A DNA stretch of 64,000 bases from Methylocystis sp. L43 (GTDB lineage: Bacteria > Pseudomonadota > Alphaproteobacteria > Rhizobiales > Beijerinckiaceae). The notes under the pieces were generated by a model, which did no database searches, was not told where the DNA came from, and saw nothing but the letters and a program-made list of their open reading frames with translations. The first letter of the stretch is position 1. Every line of letters starts with the position of its first letter. Shown in pieces: positions 1 to 9,643 of the stretch. The position numbers and the translations under genes were made by a program. The stretch spans positions 79,326 to 143,325 of the forward strand of contig NZ_JADNRA010000028.1 in the NCBI RefSeq assembly GCF_015709525.1, in the 5' to 3' direction.

Positions 1-278
1 AGCGCGTAAGGCAGGCCCTGGGTGCGCTCCAACAAAGGATAGTAGCAACGATCGAAGAAGTCCTTGAGCGCGCCGCTCATGTAGCCGAGATTTTCGGTGG
101 TTCCGAGAATGACCGCCTGGGCGGCGAGAACATGCTCGGGCGTCGCCGCGAAAGGGCTGAGCGTCTCGACCTCGACGCCCTCGATCTCGGGCGCCCGCGC
201 GCCGGCGGCGACCGCGTCCCGCAGCCGCTCGGTATTCCGCGACGGCGCATGCGCGACGATGAGTAGCCGCTTTGGCAA
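1..278 (-). CDS. Flavodoxin / NADPH-dependent FMN reductase family protein (partial, runs off left edge)
   Basis: The reverse strand reads an open frame that leaves the window at base 1. Near the N-terminus a hydrophobic strand (LLIVAHAPSRNTERL) looks like the phosphate-binding loop of the flavodoxin fold. Further on, GTTENLGYMSGALKDFFDR matches the second FMN-contact loop of NAD(P)H-dependent FMN reductases. There is no in-frame ATG before the neighbouring stop at 290-292, so a TTG at 276-278 is the likeliest start, about 11 bases after the upstream gene. Redox partner and substrate cannot be read from this fragment. The family is fairly sure, the start is not. Confidence 0.7.
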   Translation of the reverse strand, partial: MPKRLLIVAHAPSRNTERLRDAVAAGARAPEIEGVEVETLSPFAATPEHVLAAQAVILGTTENLGYMSGALKDFFDRCYYPLLERTQGLPYA

Positions 279-289
279 AATGGGCGCGG

Positions 290-475
290 CTACCAGGGAT
301 GAAATTCTGGCACGTAAATAATTTTCATGAAGATCGCCAGGCCGATGACCGCGAGCACACCCAACAGCGCGCTGTATCCGATCACCGAATAGACCGAGAC
401 GTTGTAGACCGAATCCAATAATCGCAGCGCGAACGCTCTCAGCCCGCCGTCTGTTTCAGTTACCTGCTTCGCCAT
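290..475 (-). CDS. Small single-pass membrane protein, hypothetical
   Basis: A 61-residue protein that I do not recognise. Residues about 25-50 form one hydrophobic transmembrane helix, followed by a short tail ending in PEFHPW. I chose the ATG at 475 because GAGAGGAAAG lies about six bases before it; an upstream in-frame ATG at 502 lacks such a site. The next gene on the same strand starts about 11 bases after its stop, so the two are probably cotranscribed. Confidence 0.6.
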   Translation of the reverse strand: MAKQVTETDGGLRAFALRLLDSVYNVSVYSVIGYSALLGVLAVIGLAIFMKIIYVPEFHPW

Positions 476-551
476 GATCTTTCCTCTCAAGGAGGCGGTC
501 AAAACTCAAAACTCATTAATCAATATAGAGCGCTCGATGTCGCCGTCACCA

Positions 552-761
552 CTATTCGCTCGACGCTATCAGAGGTTCGGGTTTGCCTTTGTCGCTGACG
601 CTCATCGAGCGTTTGCGCTTTTCCGCCAGTTCAACGACCTGGGCTCTTTGCGCGTCGGACATCGATATCCAGCCGGCAATCTCGGCGCGCGTGCGGCCGC
701 AGCCGACGCAAACGCCGTCCTGATCGAGTTCGCAGATCTTTACGCACGGACTGTCGACCAT
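552..761 (-). CDS. DUF1289 domain protein (YdhL-like, four-cysteine)
   Basis: A 69-residue protein of the DUF1289 family. The N-terminus SPCVKICELD followed by GVCVGCGRT gives the four conserved cysteines of the family, then the characteristic EIAGW and a helical stretch. The cysteines suggest metal or Fe-S binding, but the family function is not established. It stands alone, divergent from argC. Confidence 0.85.
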   Translation of the reverse strand: MVDSPCVKICELDQDGVCVGCGRTRAEIAGWISMSDAQRAQVVELAEKRKRSMSVSDKGKPEPLIASSE

Positions 762-900
762 CGGGCTCCACTTTATGACTGCGCGCCTCCGCGATTGCGG
801 CGGATGCGTCCCGCCGCGCTATAGGATGACGCGCCGTGCGCGTCAAAAACGCCGGACGGTTCTCGCGACGATCCTTTTTCTCCGTCGCCAAATCGATTAG

Positions 901-1848
901 ATGCGGGCCATGACGACGATAACGAAGATCTTCATCGACGGCGACGCTGGCACCACCGGGCTCGAAATTCGCGAACGGCTCGCCGGACGCGCGGACATTT
1001 CGCTCGTCTCGCTCCCACAGGAGACGCGTAAAGACGTCGCCGCCAAGCGCGACATTCTCGCTTCCGTCGACATCGCGATTTTGTGTCTGCCGGACGACGC
1101 GGCCAAAGAAACCGTCGCGCTCTGCGACGCGCTCGGCGATGAGAGCCCGAGATTGCTCGACGCCTCCACCGCCCATCGCGTGGCGGAGGGTTGGGTCTAC
1201 GGTTTCGCCGAGCTTTGCAAGGGACAGGCGGCGGCGATCGCCCGCGCGCGCCGCGTCGCCAACGTCGGCTGCTACGCCACCGGCGCGATCGCGCTCCTTC
1301 GTCCGCTCGTCGACGCCGGGCTCATCCGGTCGGACCAGCCGCTGACGATCAACGCCATCTCGGGCTATTCGGGCGGCGGACGGCAGATGATCGAATCCTA
1401 TGAGCTCGGCGAAGCGCCGGCGTTCGAGCTCTACGCGCTCGGGCTCGAGCACAAACATGTGCCGGAAATCATGGCCTATTCGAAGCTTTCCGAGCGGCCG
1501 CTTTTTGTGCCCTCGGTCGGCAATTTCAGGCAGGGCATGCTGGTCTCGATACCGCTCGCGCTCGACGCGTTGCCCGGTAAGCCCAAAGCCGAAGATTTTG
1601 AAGGCGCCTATGCGGGTCACTACGCCGAGGCGAAACATGTTCGGCTGGCGGCCGCGCCGACAAGCGGCAAGCTCAACCCGCTGGCGCTGAATGGCGCCGA
1701 CGATATGGAGGTCTTCGTCATCGGCAATGAGGCGCGCCGCCACGCCCTCCTCGTCGCCCGGCTCGATAATCTCGGCAAGGGCGCGGCGGGCGCGGCGGTG
1801 CAAAATCTCGACCTGATGATGGGGAAGACCGCCGTCGTGTCAGCCTAG
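901..1848 (+). CDS. argC: N-acetyl-gamma-glutamyl-phosphate reductase
   Basis: It catalyses the NADPH-dependent reduction of N-acetyl-glutamyl-phosphate to the semialdehyde, the third step of arginine synthesis, in the cytosol. At about 315 residues it is the shorter ArgC type. The N-terminal IFIDGDAGTTG is the nucleotide-binding start, NVGCYATGA holds the catalytic cysteine (about residue 124) and LEHKHVPEI the catalytic histidine (about 186). No strong ribosome site is visible; the second ATG at 910 (MTTITK) is an equally plausible start. The gene is monocistronic, with convergent and divergent neighbours. Confidence 0.93.
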   Translation: MRAMTTITKIFIDGDAGTTGLEIRERLAGRADISLVSLPQETRKDVAAKRDILASVDIAILCLPDDAAKETVALCDALGDESPRLLDASTAHRVAEGWVYGFAELCKGQAAAIARARRVANVGCYATGAIALLRPLVDAGLIRSDQPLTINAISGYSGGGRQMIESYELGEAPAFELYALGLEHKHVPEIMAYSKLSERPLFVPSVGNFRQGMLVSIPLALDALPGKPKAEDFEGAYAGHYAEAKHVRLAAAPTSGKLNPLALNGADDMEVFVIGNEARRHALLVARLDNLGKGAAGAAVQNLDLMMGKTAVVSA

Positions 1849-1873
1849 ACCGGCGGCGACGCTTGGGAACGCA

Positions 1874-1903
1874 TATCTTGGGCGCGCCTATCTTGGGCGC
1901 GCC
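1874..1903. repeat. Tandem 15-bp duplication between convergent genes
   Basis: Two perfect head-to-tail copies of TATCTTGGGCGCGCC fill the short space between the argC stop and the stop of the convergent transglycosylase gene. This looks like replication slippage; no function is evident. Confidence 0.8.
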
Positions 1904-2970
1904 TATTCAGTATAGGCGGTCGCGCCTCCCGGCAATTTCGCGGCGACGTCCTCATAGCGGCTGGTGCGCTTGTCCATCATCGTCTCGAAGGCTTCATGCA
2001 CCTCCTGGACCGAGCGAACCTTGAGTCGACGGCCCTGCTGCTCGTAGAAGATCGGCTTGTTGGCCCGCGCCGGCCTCGGTAGCAGCGACGCCGCCGACGT
2101 CTGCGGCGCCTCGTCCATGGTCCGCATGAAGCGCTCGGCGTCGTCCGGTCCCAGGAAGTGGATGAGGTATGTTTCGCCGCGGGTCAGAGGACGGCCGATT
2201 TTCTCGGCGATCCTGGCGCTGTCCTTCTTTAGCATTTCGGCGGCGAGAACCGCGGAAAGATAGGGATCGTTGCGCAAGCCCAAGATTTGCGCCCGCTTCT
2301 GCCCGCTGACGCGCGCCGAATCGTCGCTCGCGATCACCGCCGCCGTCTCGCCGTGCCCATGGCGCCAGCCGAAGGTTTTCATCGCCTTAAGCCAGGTCTT
2401 CTCGACGAATTGGAAGAGCCCGCTGGCGGAAGATGTCCGCGCCTTCGCGGTCGAGGAGAAGTTCGACTCCTTATCGGCGATCGCCATGAGCAGCGCCGGG
2501 TCCATTTCGGTCGTCTGCGCGGCCTTGACGACGCGCTCGACGATCGACTGCTGCACCTTGATGGACCCGAACCGCATCACGCCCGGCGTATCGAAGGCGT
2601 CGTCACTCCCCACCCGATGCGACCAGGTGAGCGCCGCCTGCTCCAATGAGAAGTCCGAGTCGAGCGCCGTATCGTCATCGGCGAATTGCGTCAGCGCCGT
2701 CAGCGGAGATGCGGCGACGCGGGCGCGTGCAGCGCGCGCGGTCCGCTCCGGACGACGAGTCTCGTCGCGCTCGGCGGTCATGGCCAGGACCGCCAGCACC
2801 GAAAGCAGGGTCGCGACGCAAAGCGCGCGCAACAACGGAGAACAGGATTGATCAAGCAGTAAGCCCGGCAGGGTCGCCTGGGGCGAGGCCTTGGACTGCC
2901 GGCCTGAGCGAGGCGACGCGGCCTTCTCGTCCTTGGAAGGCGGCGGGGCGTTCGTCACCGTGACGGTCAT
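1903..2970 (-). CDS. Lytic transglycosylase (SLT domain), membrane anchored
   Basis: Peptidoglycan-cleaving SLT/Slt70-type lytic transglycosylase. From the chosen start the protein has about 355 residues: a proline/lysine-rich cytoplasmic leader, one hydrophobic segment at about 45-65 that anchors it, a linker, and a catalytic domain from about 150. ADKESNF carries the catalytic glutamate and SGLFQFVEKTWL the second conserved SLT block. I place the start at the ATG at 2970 (MTVTVTN). The open frame continues upstream to 3069, but that part includes the palindrome at 2991-3009 and looks non-coding. The exact role in cell-wall turnover is inferred from the family. Confidence 0.85.
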   Translation of the reverse strand: MTVTVTNAPPPSKDEKAASPRSGRQSKASPQATLPGLLLDQSCSPLLRALCVATLLSVLAVLAMTAERDETRRPERTARAARARVAASPLTALTQFADDDTALDSDFSLEQAALTWSHRVGSDDAFDTPGVMRFGSIKVQQSIVERVVKAAQTTEMDPALLMAIADKESNFSSTAKARTSSASGLFQFVEKTWLKAMKTFGWRHGHGETAAVIASDDSARVSGQKRAQILGLRNDPYLSAVLAAEMLKKDSARIAEKIGRPLTRGETYLIHFLGPDDAERFMRTMDEAPQTSAASLLPRPARANKPIFYEQQGRRLKVRSVQEVHEAFETMMDKRTSRYEDVAAKLPGGATAYTE

Positions 2971-2990
2971 GCTTCGCGGTTTCTCCACAA

Positions 2991-3009
2991 TTACGCAAAG
3001 TTTGCGTAA
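2991..3009. promoter_or_regulatory. Perfect 9-bp palindrome upstream of the transglycosylase gene
   Basis: TTACGCAAA, a single G, then TTTGCGTAA form a perfect 19-base dyad 21 bases before the ATG at 2970. The form is that of a dimeric helix-turn-helix operator. No regulator is assigned. Confidence 0.5.
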
Positions 3010-3219
3010 ACAGAAGGTTACCTGCGATGCGGGGCGAAAGATCGGCGGTCCCAGCCATGCTCGCGCCATAATTAGGGCCGCGCCACAGGCGCGCGGCAGC
3101 TGAAAAATGAATTATTGCAATAGGTTATGCAGGCAGGCGCGTCGCTGTCGCCACAATGACGCCACTAGTCGAGGCTCGACCTCGCTGCGGCGGCGTCTCG
3201 AAACGAGAGGCGCGTGTCT

Positions 3220-3666
3220 CTAAAAGAGATTCGACACCTTGGACAGCATGCCCTGGAGCAGATGATATTCGGGGCCGGCGGTCGGCGTCGTGCGGGTGAT
3301 GAAGTCGATCGGCTTGCCGTCTTCCATGCCGTAATCGGCTACGCGCTGAACTTTCTTCGACTTGTCGAAGTAAACCGCGTAGACGCGCTGATCGGTAATA
3401 TTCTGAGGCATGAAGGCGAACTGGCGCTCGATACGTTGACTGACGTAATACCAAGCGTCGCCGCCGACCGTCGACGTTGTCGACGGTGTGCCAAGGGTCG
3501 CCATCACCTGCTGCGCCGGCATGCCAGGCTTGATCTGCCCGGTGCTGCGCGAATCGAGCACGGCGCCGCGGTTGACGACGCCCTCGTACCCGAGACAACC
3601 TGCAAGCGAAACCGCGAGGCCGGCAACAGTCGCCAACCGAGAAAAGACGCGCAAGGCCTGCGCCAT
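3220..3666 (-). CDS. bamE: Outer membrane protein assembly factor BamE (SmpA/OmlA lipoprotein)
   Basis: A lipoprotein subunit of the beta-barrel assembly machinery at the inner face of the outer membrane. The 148-residue product begins with a lipoprotein signal ending in the lipobox LAGC (Cys about 23). The SmpA/OmlA fold follows: IKPGMPAQQVMATLGTPS is the hallmark loop and WYYVSQ a conserved strand. The ATG at 3666 is chosen because GGAG lies about eight bases upstream and the signal peptide starts there; a longer frame to 3807 is open but lacks support. It is divergent from the DUF177 gene, an order common in alphaproteobacteria. Confidence 0.88.
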   Translation of the reverse strand: MAQALRVFSRLATVAGLAVSLAGCLGYEGVVNRGAVLDSRSTGQIKPGMPAQQVMATLGTPSTTSTVGGDAWYYVSQRIERQFAFMPQNITDQRVYAVYFDKSKKVQRVADYGMEDGKPIDFITRTTPTAGPEYHLLQGMLSKVSNLF

Positions 3667-3845
3667 GTATATCTCCGAAATCATCCGCCGCAGCGCGCCC
3701 GCGCTCGGTCGATCGTCTTTCGCCAAATCCGTAATCTTCGAACGCAGCGAAAGCAAGACGGCTGTTCTCGCGCTGCGCGGCGCTGGCGTCCGTGCGCCAA
3801 CGCACATATCTGATTATTGAACGCGCGCGCCTTGGAGACGACGCC

Positions 3846-4403
3846 ATGAACGACACTTTCGACTCGCATCCGCCCCTCTCGCGCCGTCTCGCCGTCTCTG
3901 AAGTGCCCCCCGAAGGTCTCGACGTCGACATCCGAGCGACGCCGGTCGAATGCGCCGCGCTGGCGCGGCACAACGCCCTGCCCGCTGTCCATTCGCTCCA
4001 TGCGGAACTGCGGGCGCGGCAACGGCGCGGCGACGGATTGGAGATCGAGGGCGAGCTGCGCGCGAGGCTTCGGCAAATCTGCGTCACGACGCTCGAGGAG
4101 TTCGACTCGGAGCTTGTCGAACCCATTCAGATGCGCTTTGCGCCGCCGCGGGACGAGGCGCGGCGCAGCCCAAGGCGATACGAAGAGTCGACCGAAATTA
4201 CGCTCGATGAGGATCCGCCTGACCCGTTGATCGGCGGCGTCGTCGATCTCGGCGCCGTCGTTTCCGAGTTTTTCACGCTGGCGCTTGATCCCTATCCACG
4301 CAAGCCAGGGGCGAATTTCGTCGAACCGCAACCTGGCGAGGGAGCTCAGCCGACGTCGCCTTTCGCCACCCTCGGACGGCTCAAACCACGCCGCGAGGCT
4401 TGA
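3846..4403 (+). CDS. DUF177 / YceD family protein
   Basis: A 185-residue protein of the DUF177 (YceD) family, linked in many bacteria to 23S rRNA or ribosome maturation and usually found before rpmF/plsX. The family core is visible as RLRQICVTTLEEFDSEL, then VEPIQMRF, then an acidic DPPDPLIGGVVDLG segment. A GGAGACG site precedes the ATG at 3846. It heads a rightward run into plsX and fabH; rpmF is not between them here. Confidence 0.82.
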   Translation: MNDTFDSHPPLSRRLAVSEVPPEGLDVDIRATPVECAALARHNALPAVHSLHAELRARQRRGDGLEIEGELRARLRQICVTTLEEFDSELVEPIQMRFAPPRDEARRSPRRYEESTEITLDEDPPDPLIGGVVDLGAVVSEFFTLALDPYPRKPGANFVEPQPGEGAQPTSPFATLGRLKPRREA

Positions 4404-4555
4404 GGCGAGACAGAATAGGCACTTGCGCCTATGGCCAGCAAATGGCAAGTCGCCCGCAAGGGCGGGAGCGCGCACGCGCTTCTCGGACGCGTCACAAAGG
4501 CCGGCCATGAGTTAAGGCGGCGAATCCAGGCGCGCAGTCGGGAGAAACGGGTTAA

Positions 4556-5632
4556 ATGCCGCAAACTATTCGGATCGCGCTCGACGCGATGGGCGGCGAT
4601 TTTGGTCCGAAGGTGACCATCGCGGGCGCCGCCAACGCGCTCGAACGGCGTCCCGAGAGCCGCTTTCTGTTGATCGGCGACGAGCCGGCGATCCGCGCGC
4701 AGCTTCAGCGCCATCCGCGCCTCGCCGAATGCGCCGACGTGCGCCACTCTTCGGTGTCGATCCGCATGGACGACAAGCCGAGCCAGGCGCTGCGCTACGG
4801 GCGGCGGGTCTCGTCGATGTGGCTCGCGATTGAAGCGGTCAAAAAGGGCGACGCGGATGTGGCCGTCTCCGCCGGCAACACCGGCGCGCTCATGGCCATG
4901 GCGAAAATATGTCTCCACACGATGGCGCGCGTCGATCGTCCCGCGCTCGCCTGCCTTTGGCCGACGCTAAGGGGGCAGTCGGTCGTGCTCGACGTCGGCG
5001 CCTCCATGGGCGCCAACGCCAGCCACCTCGTCGATCTTGCGATCATGGGCGCGGCGATGGCGCGGGTCATCCTGGGTCTTGAGCGTCCCACCGTCGGCCT
5101 GCTCAACGTCGGCACCGAAGAAATCAAAGGCATCGAGGAAGTTAAGGCCGCATCGACCCTGCTGCGCGACCTCAACCTGCCCGGCTTCGATTATCGGGGC
5201 TTCATGGAAGGCGACGGCATCGGCAAAGGCGTCGTCGATGTTGTGGTCACCGAAGGCTTTACCGGAAACATCGCCCTTAAGACCGCCGAGGGAACCGCGG
5301 CGCAGGTCGGCGTCTATCTCAAACAGGCGATGAGCGGCTCGCTGCTCGCCAAGCTCGGCTATCTTCTGGCGCGCGGCGCCTTCCGCGACCTCCGGGCGAA
5401 GGTGGACACGCGGGCGACAAATGGCGGGGTGTTCCTCGGGCTCGAAGGAATCGTCATCAAGAGCCACGGCAGCGCCGATTCGGTCGGCTTCGCGCGGGCT
5501 GTCGAGATCGGCCACGAGATGGCCGGCAGCGACCTTCTCAATCGTATTCGCGACACTGTCGCGCTGGCGCACCGCCTCGAGGGGCAGGACGGCGCCGATT
5601 CAACCAGTCCTCCCCGGGAAACTGCTCAGTGA
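4556..5632 (+). CDS. plsX: Phosphate acyltransferase PlsX
   Basis: Makes acyl-phosphate from acyl-ACP and phosphate, the first step of the PlsX/PlsY route to phosphatidic acid. Length (358 residues) is normal. The start [14 protein letters not shown] is the family signature, with further conserved blocks at [16 protein letters not shown] and [17 protein letters not shown]. The stop overlaps the proposed GTG start of fabH, so translation is probably coupled. Confidence 0.95.
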   Translation: MPQTIRIALDAMGGDFGPKVTIAGAANALERRPESRFLLIGDEPAIRAQLQRHPRLAECADVRHSSVSIRMDDKPSQALRYGRRVSSMWLAIEAVKKGDADVAVSAGNTGALMAMAKICLHTMARVDRPALACLWPTLRGQSVVLDVGASMGANASHLVDLAIMGAAMARVILGLERPTVGLLNVGTEEIKGIEEVKAASTLLRDLNLPGFDYRGFMEGDGIGKGVVDVVVTEGFTGNIALKTAEGTAAQVGVYLKQAMSGSLLAKLGYLLARGAFRDLRAKVDTRATNGGVFLGLEGIVIKSHGSADSVGFARAVEIGHEMAGSDLLNRIRDTVALAHRLEGQDGADSTSPPRETAQ

Positions 5633-6618
5633 CGACAAGCATGCCTCAACTGCGTTCCGTCGTTCTCGGCGTGGGCGCCTATTTGCCTGCGAAGACGCTC
5701 AGCAACGCCGAACTGTCCAAGCTCGTCGATACGAGCGACGAGTGGATTGTGCAGCGGACTGGAATCAAGGAGCGCCATATCGCCGCGGAAGGCGAGACGA
5801 CGTCGATGCTCGGGGAAATGGCCGCGCGCGATGCGCTCGCCAACGCCGGCATTGCGGCGAACGACATCGACCTGATCGTCGTGGCGACGTCGACCCCCGA
5901 CTGGACCTTCCCGTCAACAGCGACGCAGATTCAGGCGGCTCTCGGCATTACGCACGGCGTCGCGTTTGATCTGCAGGCGGTATGCTCGGGATTCGTTTTC
6001 GCCGTCGCCACGGCGGAGAAATTTCTGCGCTCGGGTTCGCACAAGCGCGCGCTTGTGATCGGCGCCGAGACCTTCTCCAGGATCATCGATTGGACCGACC
6101 GCACCACCTGCGTGCTGTTTGGCGACGGCGCCGGCGCGATGGTGCTCGAGGCGCGACCGTCGCAGGGCGAATCCAACGAGCGCGGCGTGCTGACGACTCA
6201 TCTGCGCTCTGACGGACGCCATCGCGCGAAACTCCATGTCGACGGCGGCCCGTCCGCGACTCAAACCGTCGGTCATCTGCGCATGGAGGGAAAAGAGGTG
6301 TTCCGCTTCGCGGTGGGCCAAGTCACCGACGTCGTCAAGGACGCTTTCGCCGCAACGGGACTGACCCCCGAGGATCTCGACTGGTTCGTGCCGCATCAGG
6401 CGAATCGCCGAATCATCGACATGTCGGCGCAAAAGCTTGGGATTGCGCCGCAAAAGATCATCGCCACCGTGCATTTGCACGGCAACACCTCCGCCGCGTC
6501 GGTGCCCCTGGCTTTGGCGGTCGCGGCGGCGGACGGACGAATCAAACAGGGCGATCTCGTCATGCTGGAAGCTGTCGGGGGCGGCTTTACCTGGGGATCT
6601 GCGCTGATACGCTGGTAA
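5629..6618 (+). CDS. fabH: 3-oxoacyl-ACP synthase III (KAS III)
   Basis: Condenses acetyl-CoA with malonyl-ACP to start fatty-acid synthesis. The catalytic triad is visible: Cys119 in LQAVCSGF, His256 in VPHQANRR and Asn286 in HGNTSAAS. The GTG at 5629 overlaps the plsX stop; an internal ATG at 5641 is a fair alternative start. The protein ends in the usual [17 protein letters not shown] tail, and its 329 residues are the family length. Confidence 0.95.
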   Translation: MTTSMPQLRSVVLGVGAYLPAKTLSNAELSKLVDTSDEWIVQRTGIKERHIAAEGETTSMLGEMAARDALANAGIAANDIDLIVVATSTPDWTFPSTATQIQAALGITHGVAFDLQAVCSGFVFAVATAEKFLRSGSHKRALVIGAETFSRIIDWTDRTTCVLFGDGAGAMVLEARPSQGESNERGVLTTHLRSDGRHRAKLHVDGGPSATQTVGHLRMEGKEVFRFAVGQVTDVVKDAFAATGLTPEDLDWFVPHQANRRIIDMSAQKLGIAPQKIIATVHLHGNTSAASVPLALAVAAADGRIKQGDLVMLEAVGGGFTWGSALIRW

Positions 6619-6863
6619 GCTGGCGTAATACAACAACTATTTCAATGTAAGCAAATATTCGAAAGAAAAATTACACGCGCGGTTACAACCTGCGCTTGAT
6701 TTCTGCATTCAATTCTGAAAAATTCCGACAATAGCCGGTGGCGAATACCCGCGGTGGGCGGGATTCGGGGCGCTAACGCGCCGCCCCTGATCGCGCTCCG
6801 TCGTCCCCCGGCGCGCTCCGGACAGCCCACGACCGTTGTTTTTAATGAATTGTAGGGCAGAAA

Positions 6864-7217
6864 ATGGCCAAGGGGGACGCGACCGCTAAGCCCAACGGCG
6901 AAGCGACCGAAAAGCGCATGGCAAGGAGGGGCGCCGTGACCCGTTCGGACCTTGCAGACGCAATCCATCGGAAAGTCGGAGTGCCGCGCGCGGACTCCGC
7001 GAAATACGTTGAAATGGTGCTTGAAGAGATCTTCGAGCGCCTTGTCGCGCGCGAAGACGTCAAGCTCTCTTCGTTTGGCGCTTTTATGGTGCGCTCCAAG
7101 AAGGAGCGGCTGGGACGCAATCCGAAGACGGGCGCCGGCGCCAAAATTTCGGCGCGGCTGGTCGTCTCCTTCAAGCCGTCCAACATCATGCGGGCGAGAA
7201 TCAACGGCGACGAGTGA
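6864..7217 (+). CDS. ihfA: Integration host factor subunit alpha
   Basis: DNA-bending nucleoid protein of the HU/IHF family, 117 residues. An extra basic and polar N-terminus of about 22 residues precedes the usual start (VTRSDLADAI). The beta-arm that enters the minor groove is seen as GRNPKTGAGAKISAR with the intercalating proline, followed by VVSFKPSNIMR. ihfA after plsX-fabH is the standard alphaproteobacterial order. A merR-type regulator often follows it elsewhere; here radA follows after 64 bases. Confidence 0.9.
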   Translation: MAKGDATAKPNGEATEKRMARRGAVTRSDLADAIHRKVGVPRADSAKYVEMVLEEIFERLVAREDVKLSSFGAFMVRSKKERLGRNPKTGAGAKISARLVVSFKPSNIMRARINGDE

Positions 7218-7281
7218 CGCTTGCGCCGTCGGGCGCGCTTACCCGCTTGACAAGCGTCGGCGCGCCATGCGCCAAGCATGC

Positions 7282-8682
7282 ATGGCCAAAAGCCGCGCGG
7301 TCTACGTCTGTCAGAATTGCGGCGCCGTCGCGTCGCGGTGGCAAGGCCGCTGCGACTCCTGCGGCGAGTGGAACAGCCTCGTTGAAGAGTCGGAGGCCGG
7401 CGCGCCCGCCGTTTCCCGCCGCGCCGCGCGCGGCCGCGTGTTCGAACTCGAGGGTCTCGCTGGCGAAGGCCGGGCCGCCCCAAGAATTGCGACGGGAATC
7501 GACGAATTCGACCGCGTCACCGGCGGCGGCTTCGTGCCTGGCTCGGTGCTGCTGCTCGGCGGCGAGCCGGGCATCGGCAAATCCACTCTGCTGATCCAGG
7601 CCTGCGCGACTCTGGCGCGCCGCGGCGCGCGCGTCGTCTATATTTCGGGCGAGGAAGCCGTCGCCCAGGTGCGCCTGCGCGCAACCAGGCTCAATCTCGC
7701 CGACGCGCCGGTGGAGCTGGCCGCCGCAACTCAGGTCGAGGATATTCTCGCCACCTGCGCGACAGGCGCCCGCCCGGCGTTGATCGTCATCGATTCGATT
7801 CAGACGATGCACACCAACTTGGCGGAGTCGGCGCCCGGAACGGTGACGCAGGTGCGCGCAAGCGCCCAAGCGCTCCTGCGCCACGCCAAGACGACGGGTT
7901 CAGCGATCGTTCTCGTCGGCCATGTCACGAAGGATGGGCAGGTTGCAGGTCCGCGCGTGGTCGAACACATGGTCGACGCCGTCCTGTCCTTCGAGGGCGA
8001 CGGCGCGCATCATTTCCGCATGCTGCGGGCCTCCAAGAATCGATTTGGCGCGACAGGCGAAATCGGCGTCTTCGAGATGACCAGCCTCGGCCTCGCCGAA
8101 GTCGCCAATCCGTCGGCGCTTTTTCTTGCCGGCCGCGACGCTGGCGCGCCGGGCGCCGCGGTCGTCGCCGGCATGGAGGGGCAGCGTCCGCTGCTGATCG
8201 AAATCCAGGCGCTCGTCGCGCCGACCTCGCTCGGCACGCCGCGACGCGCCGTCGTCGGTTTCGACCAGAATCGGCTGTCCATGATTCTGGCCGTTCTCGA
8301 AGCGCATGGCGGGCTGAAGCTTGGCATGCACGACGTCTATCTCAACGTCGCGGGTGGATTTCGGGCCCATGAGCCGGCCGCCGATCTTGCAGCGGCCGCC
8401 GCGCTCGTCTCGTCGCTCACCGGCGCCGTCCTGCCGCCTGACATGTGCTTTTTTGGCGAGATCGGGCTCTCCGGCGCCGTGCGGCCCGTCATTCACGCCG
8501 GCATGCGACTGCGCGAGTCGGGGAAACTCGGGTTCCATCACGCCGTCGTCCCGCAATCCCAACAAATTTCCGATGATGGGCGCGGCTCCGGCGTGACGAT
8601 CCGTCCCTGCGCGGACGTCGGCGGCCTCGTCGCCGCCATCGCCCGCATATCGACGCGCGAAAGAACGATCGCGCGCGGCTAA
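7282..8682 (+). CDS. radA: DNA repair protein RadA (Sms)
   Basis: RecA-related ATPase that processes recombination intermediates. A four-cysteine zinc finger sits at the N-terminus (Cys10, 13, 24, 27). Walker A GGEPGIGKST is at about 93-102, the RadA-specific KNRFG motif at 252-256, and a Lon-protease-like C-terminal domain without catalytic residues follows. The frame is open upstream to 6952, but that part overlaps ihfA; the ATG at 7282 gives the normal 466 residues and places the zinc finger correctly. Confidence 0.95.
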   Translation: MAKSRAVYVCQNCGAVASRWQGRCDSCGEWNSLVEESEAGAPAVSRRAARGRVFELEGLAGEGRAAPRIATGIDEFDRVTGGGFVPGSVLLLGGEPGIGKSTLLIQACATLARRGARVVYISGEEAVAQVRLRATRLNLADAPVELAAATQVEDILATCATGARPALIVIDSIQTMHTNLAESAPGTVTQVRASAQALLRHAKTTGSAIVLVGHVTKDGQVAGPRVVEHMVDAVLSFEGDGAHHFRMLRASKNRFGATGEIGVFEMTSLGLAEVANPSALFLAGRDAGAPGAAVVAGMEGQRPLLIEIQALVAPTSLGTPRRAVVGFDQNRLSMILAVLEAHGGLKLGMHDVYLNVAGGFRAHEPAADLAAAAALVSSLTGAVLPPDMCFFGEIGLSGAVRPVIHAGMRLRESGKLGFHHAVVPQSQQISDDGRGSGVTIRPCADVGGLVAAIARISTRERTIARG

Positions 8683-8897
8683 AGAGGTCGCGCATTAGTG
8701 TTTCCGGCTGGCCTCAAGATGCGTTAGAAGGCTGCCAGTGCGAAAACGAGACGCCTGCCGGACCGACGCTTGCCTACCCGCGGCGGCGCAAAGTTGACAC
8801 AGGTTCTGGAGAGGGTCGTGCGGATGCCGCCCGGAAGGCGGCCAACAGCCCATTCAGAAGCGTTCAGAGCTCGGGGCGAACAAGCAAGGGGCTAGCG

Positions 8898-9545
8898 ATG
8901 CCATCATATCTTGATTTGGCTGTGATTACCGTCGTTCTGATTTCGGGGATGCTCGCTCTGTTGCGCGGCTTCACCCGCGAAGTCCTTGCAATCCTGTCTT
9001 GGGTTGCAGCCGCGGCGGCGGCCTATTTCTTTTATCCGCTCGCCCTGCCCTACATCAAACCATATGTCAGCAAGGACGAGATCGCACTCGCGGCTTCCGT
9101 GGCCTCCGTGTTTTTCGTCGCTCTGATCGCCGTTTCTCTCGTCACGGTGAAGCTCTCTGACGTCATCCTCGATTCGAAGGTCGGCGCGCTCGATCGCACG
9201 CTCGGCTTCCTGTTCGGCGCCGTTCGCGGCGCCCTGCTCGCCGTCGTCGCCTTCGTCTTTTACAGCTGGCTCGTGCCCGAAACCAATCAGCCGGAATGGG
9301 TCAAGGACGCGCGCGCCAAGCCCTTCCTGACGGCTGGCGGCGAGAAGCTGCGCGAAATGCTGCCCGACGACATCGACAGCCTCGTCGCCAAGATCAAGGC
9401 CAAGAAGGGCGCGCCGACGAATGAGGAGCCGCCGGCCGACGTCGAGCCGGACAAGATTCAGCCCGCGCCGACCGACGCAAGCTCTGAGGCTCCGGCTGAG
9501 GCGCCAGCCGAGGCGGCGCCTCAGTCGGGCGACAAGCCTGAATGA
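8898..9545 (+). CDS. CvpA family membrane protein
   Basis: Inner-membrane protein of the CvpA family (colicin V production in E. coli), 215 residues. Four hydrophobic segments occupy about the first 135 residues, with the family blocks LLRGFTREVLAILSW and LDRTLGFLFGAVRGALL. The C-terminal 60 residues are proline-, alanine- and glutamate-rich and probably disordered. It lies directly before purF, as in many proteobacteria. Confidence 0.88.
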   Translation: MPSYLDLAVITVVLISGMLALLRGFTREVLAILSWVAAAAAAYFFYPLALPYIKPYVSKDEIALAASVASVFFVALIAVSLVTVKLSDVILDSKVGALDRTLGFLFGAVRGALLAVVAFVFYSWLVPETNQPEWVKDARAKPFLTAGGEKLREMLPDDIDSLVAKIKAKKGAPTNEEPPADVEPDKIQPAPTDASSEAPAEAPAEAAPQSGDKPE

Positions 9546-9643
9546 TGGTCTTGCGGATGGGCCCCGCCGCTGGCACATATGACGGGAATACGACGCCGGG
9601 CGCTCGGGAGTGCTGAGCGGCGGCGTTTCACGGGGGACCAAGC

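Noticed and set aside
631..1803. Reverse 390-codon frame over argC
   Set aside because: Shadow of argC; the forward product has the catalytic Cys and His.
8793..8822. TTGACA-like promoter upstream of cvpA
   Set aside because: A TTGACA is present, but no acceptable -10 box lies 16-18 bases further on.
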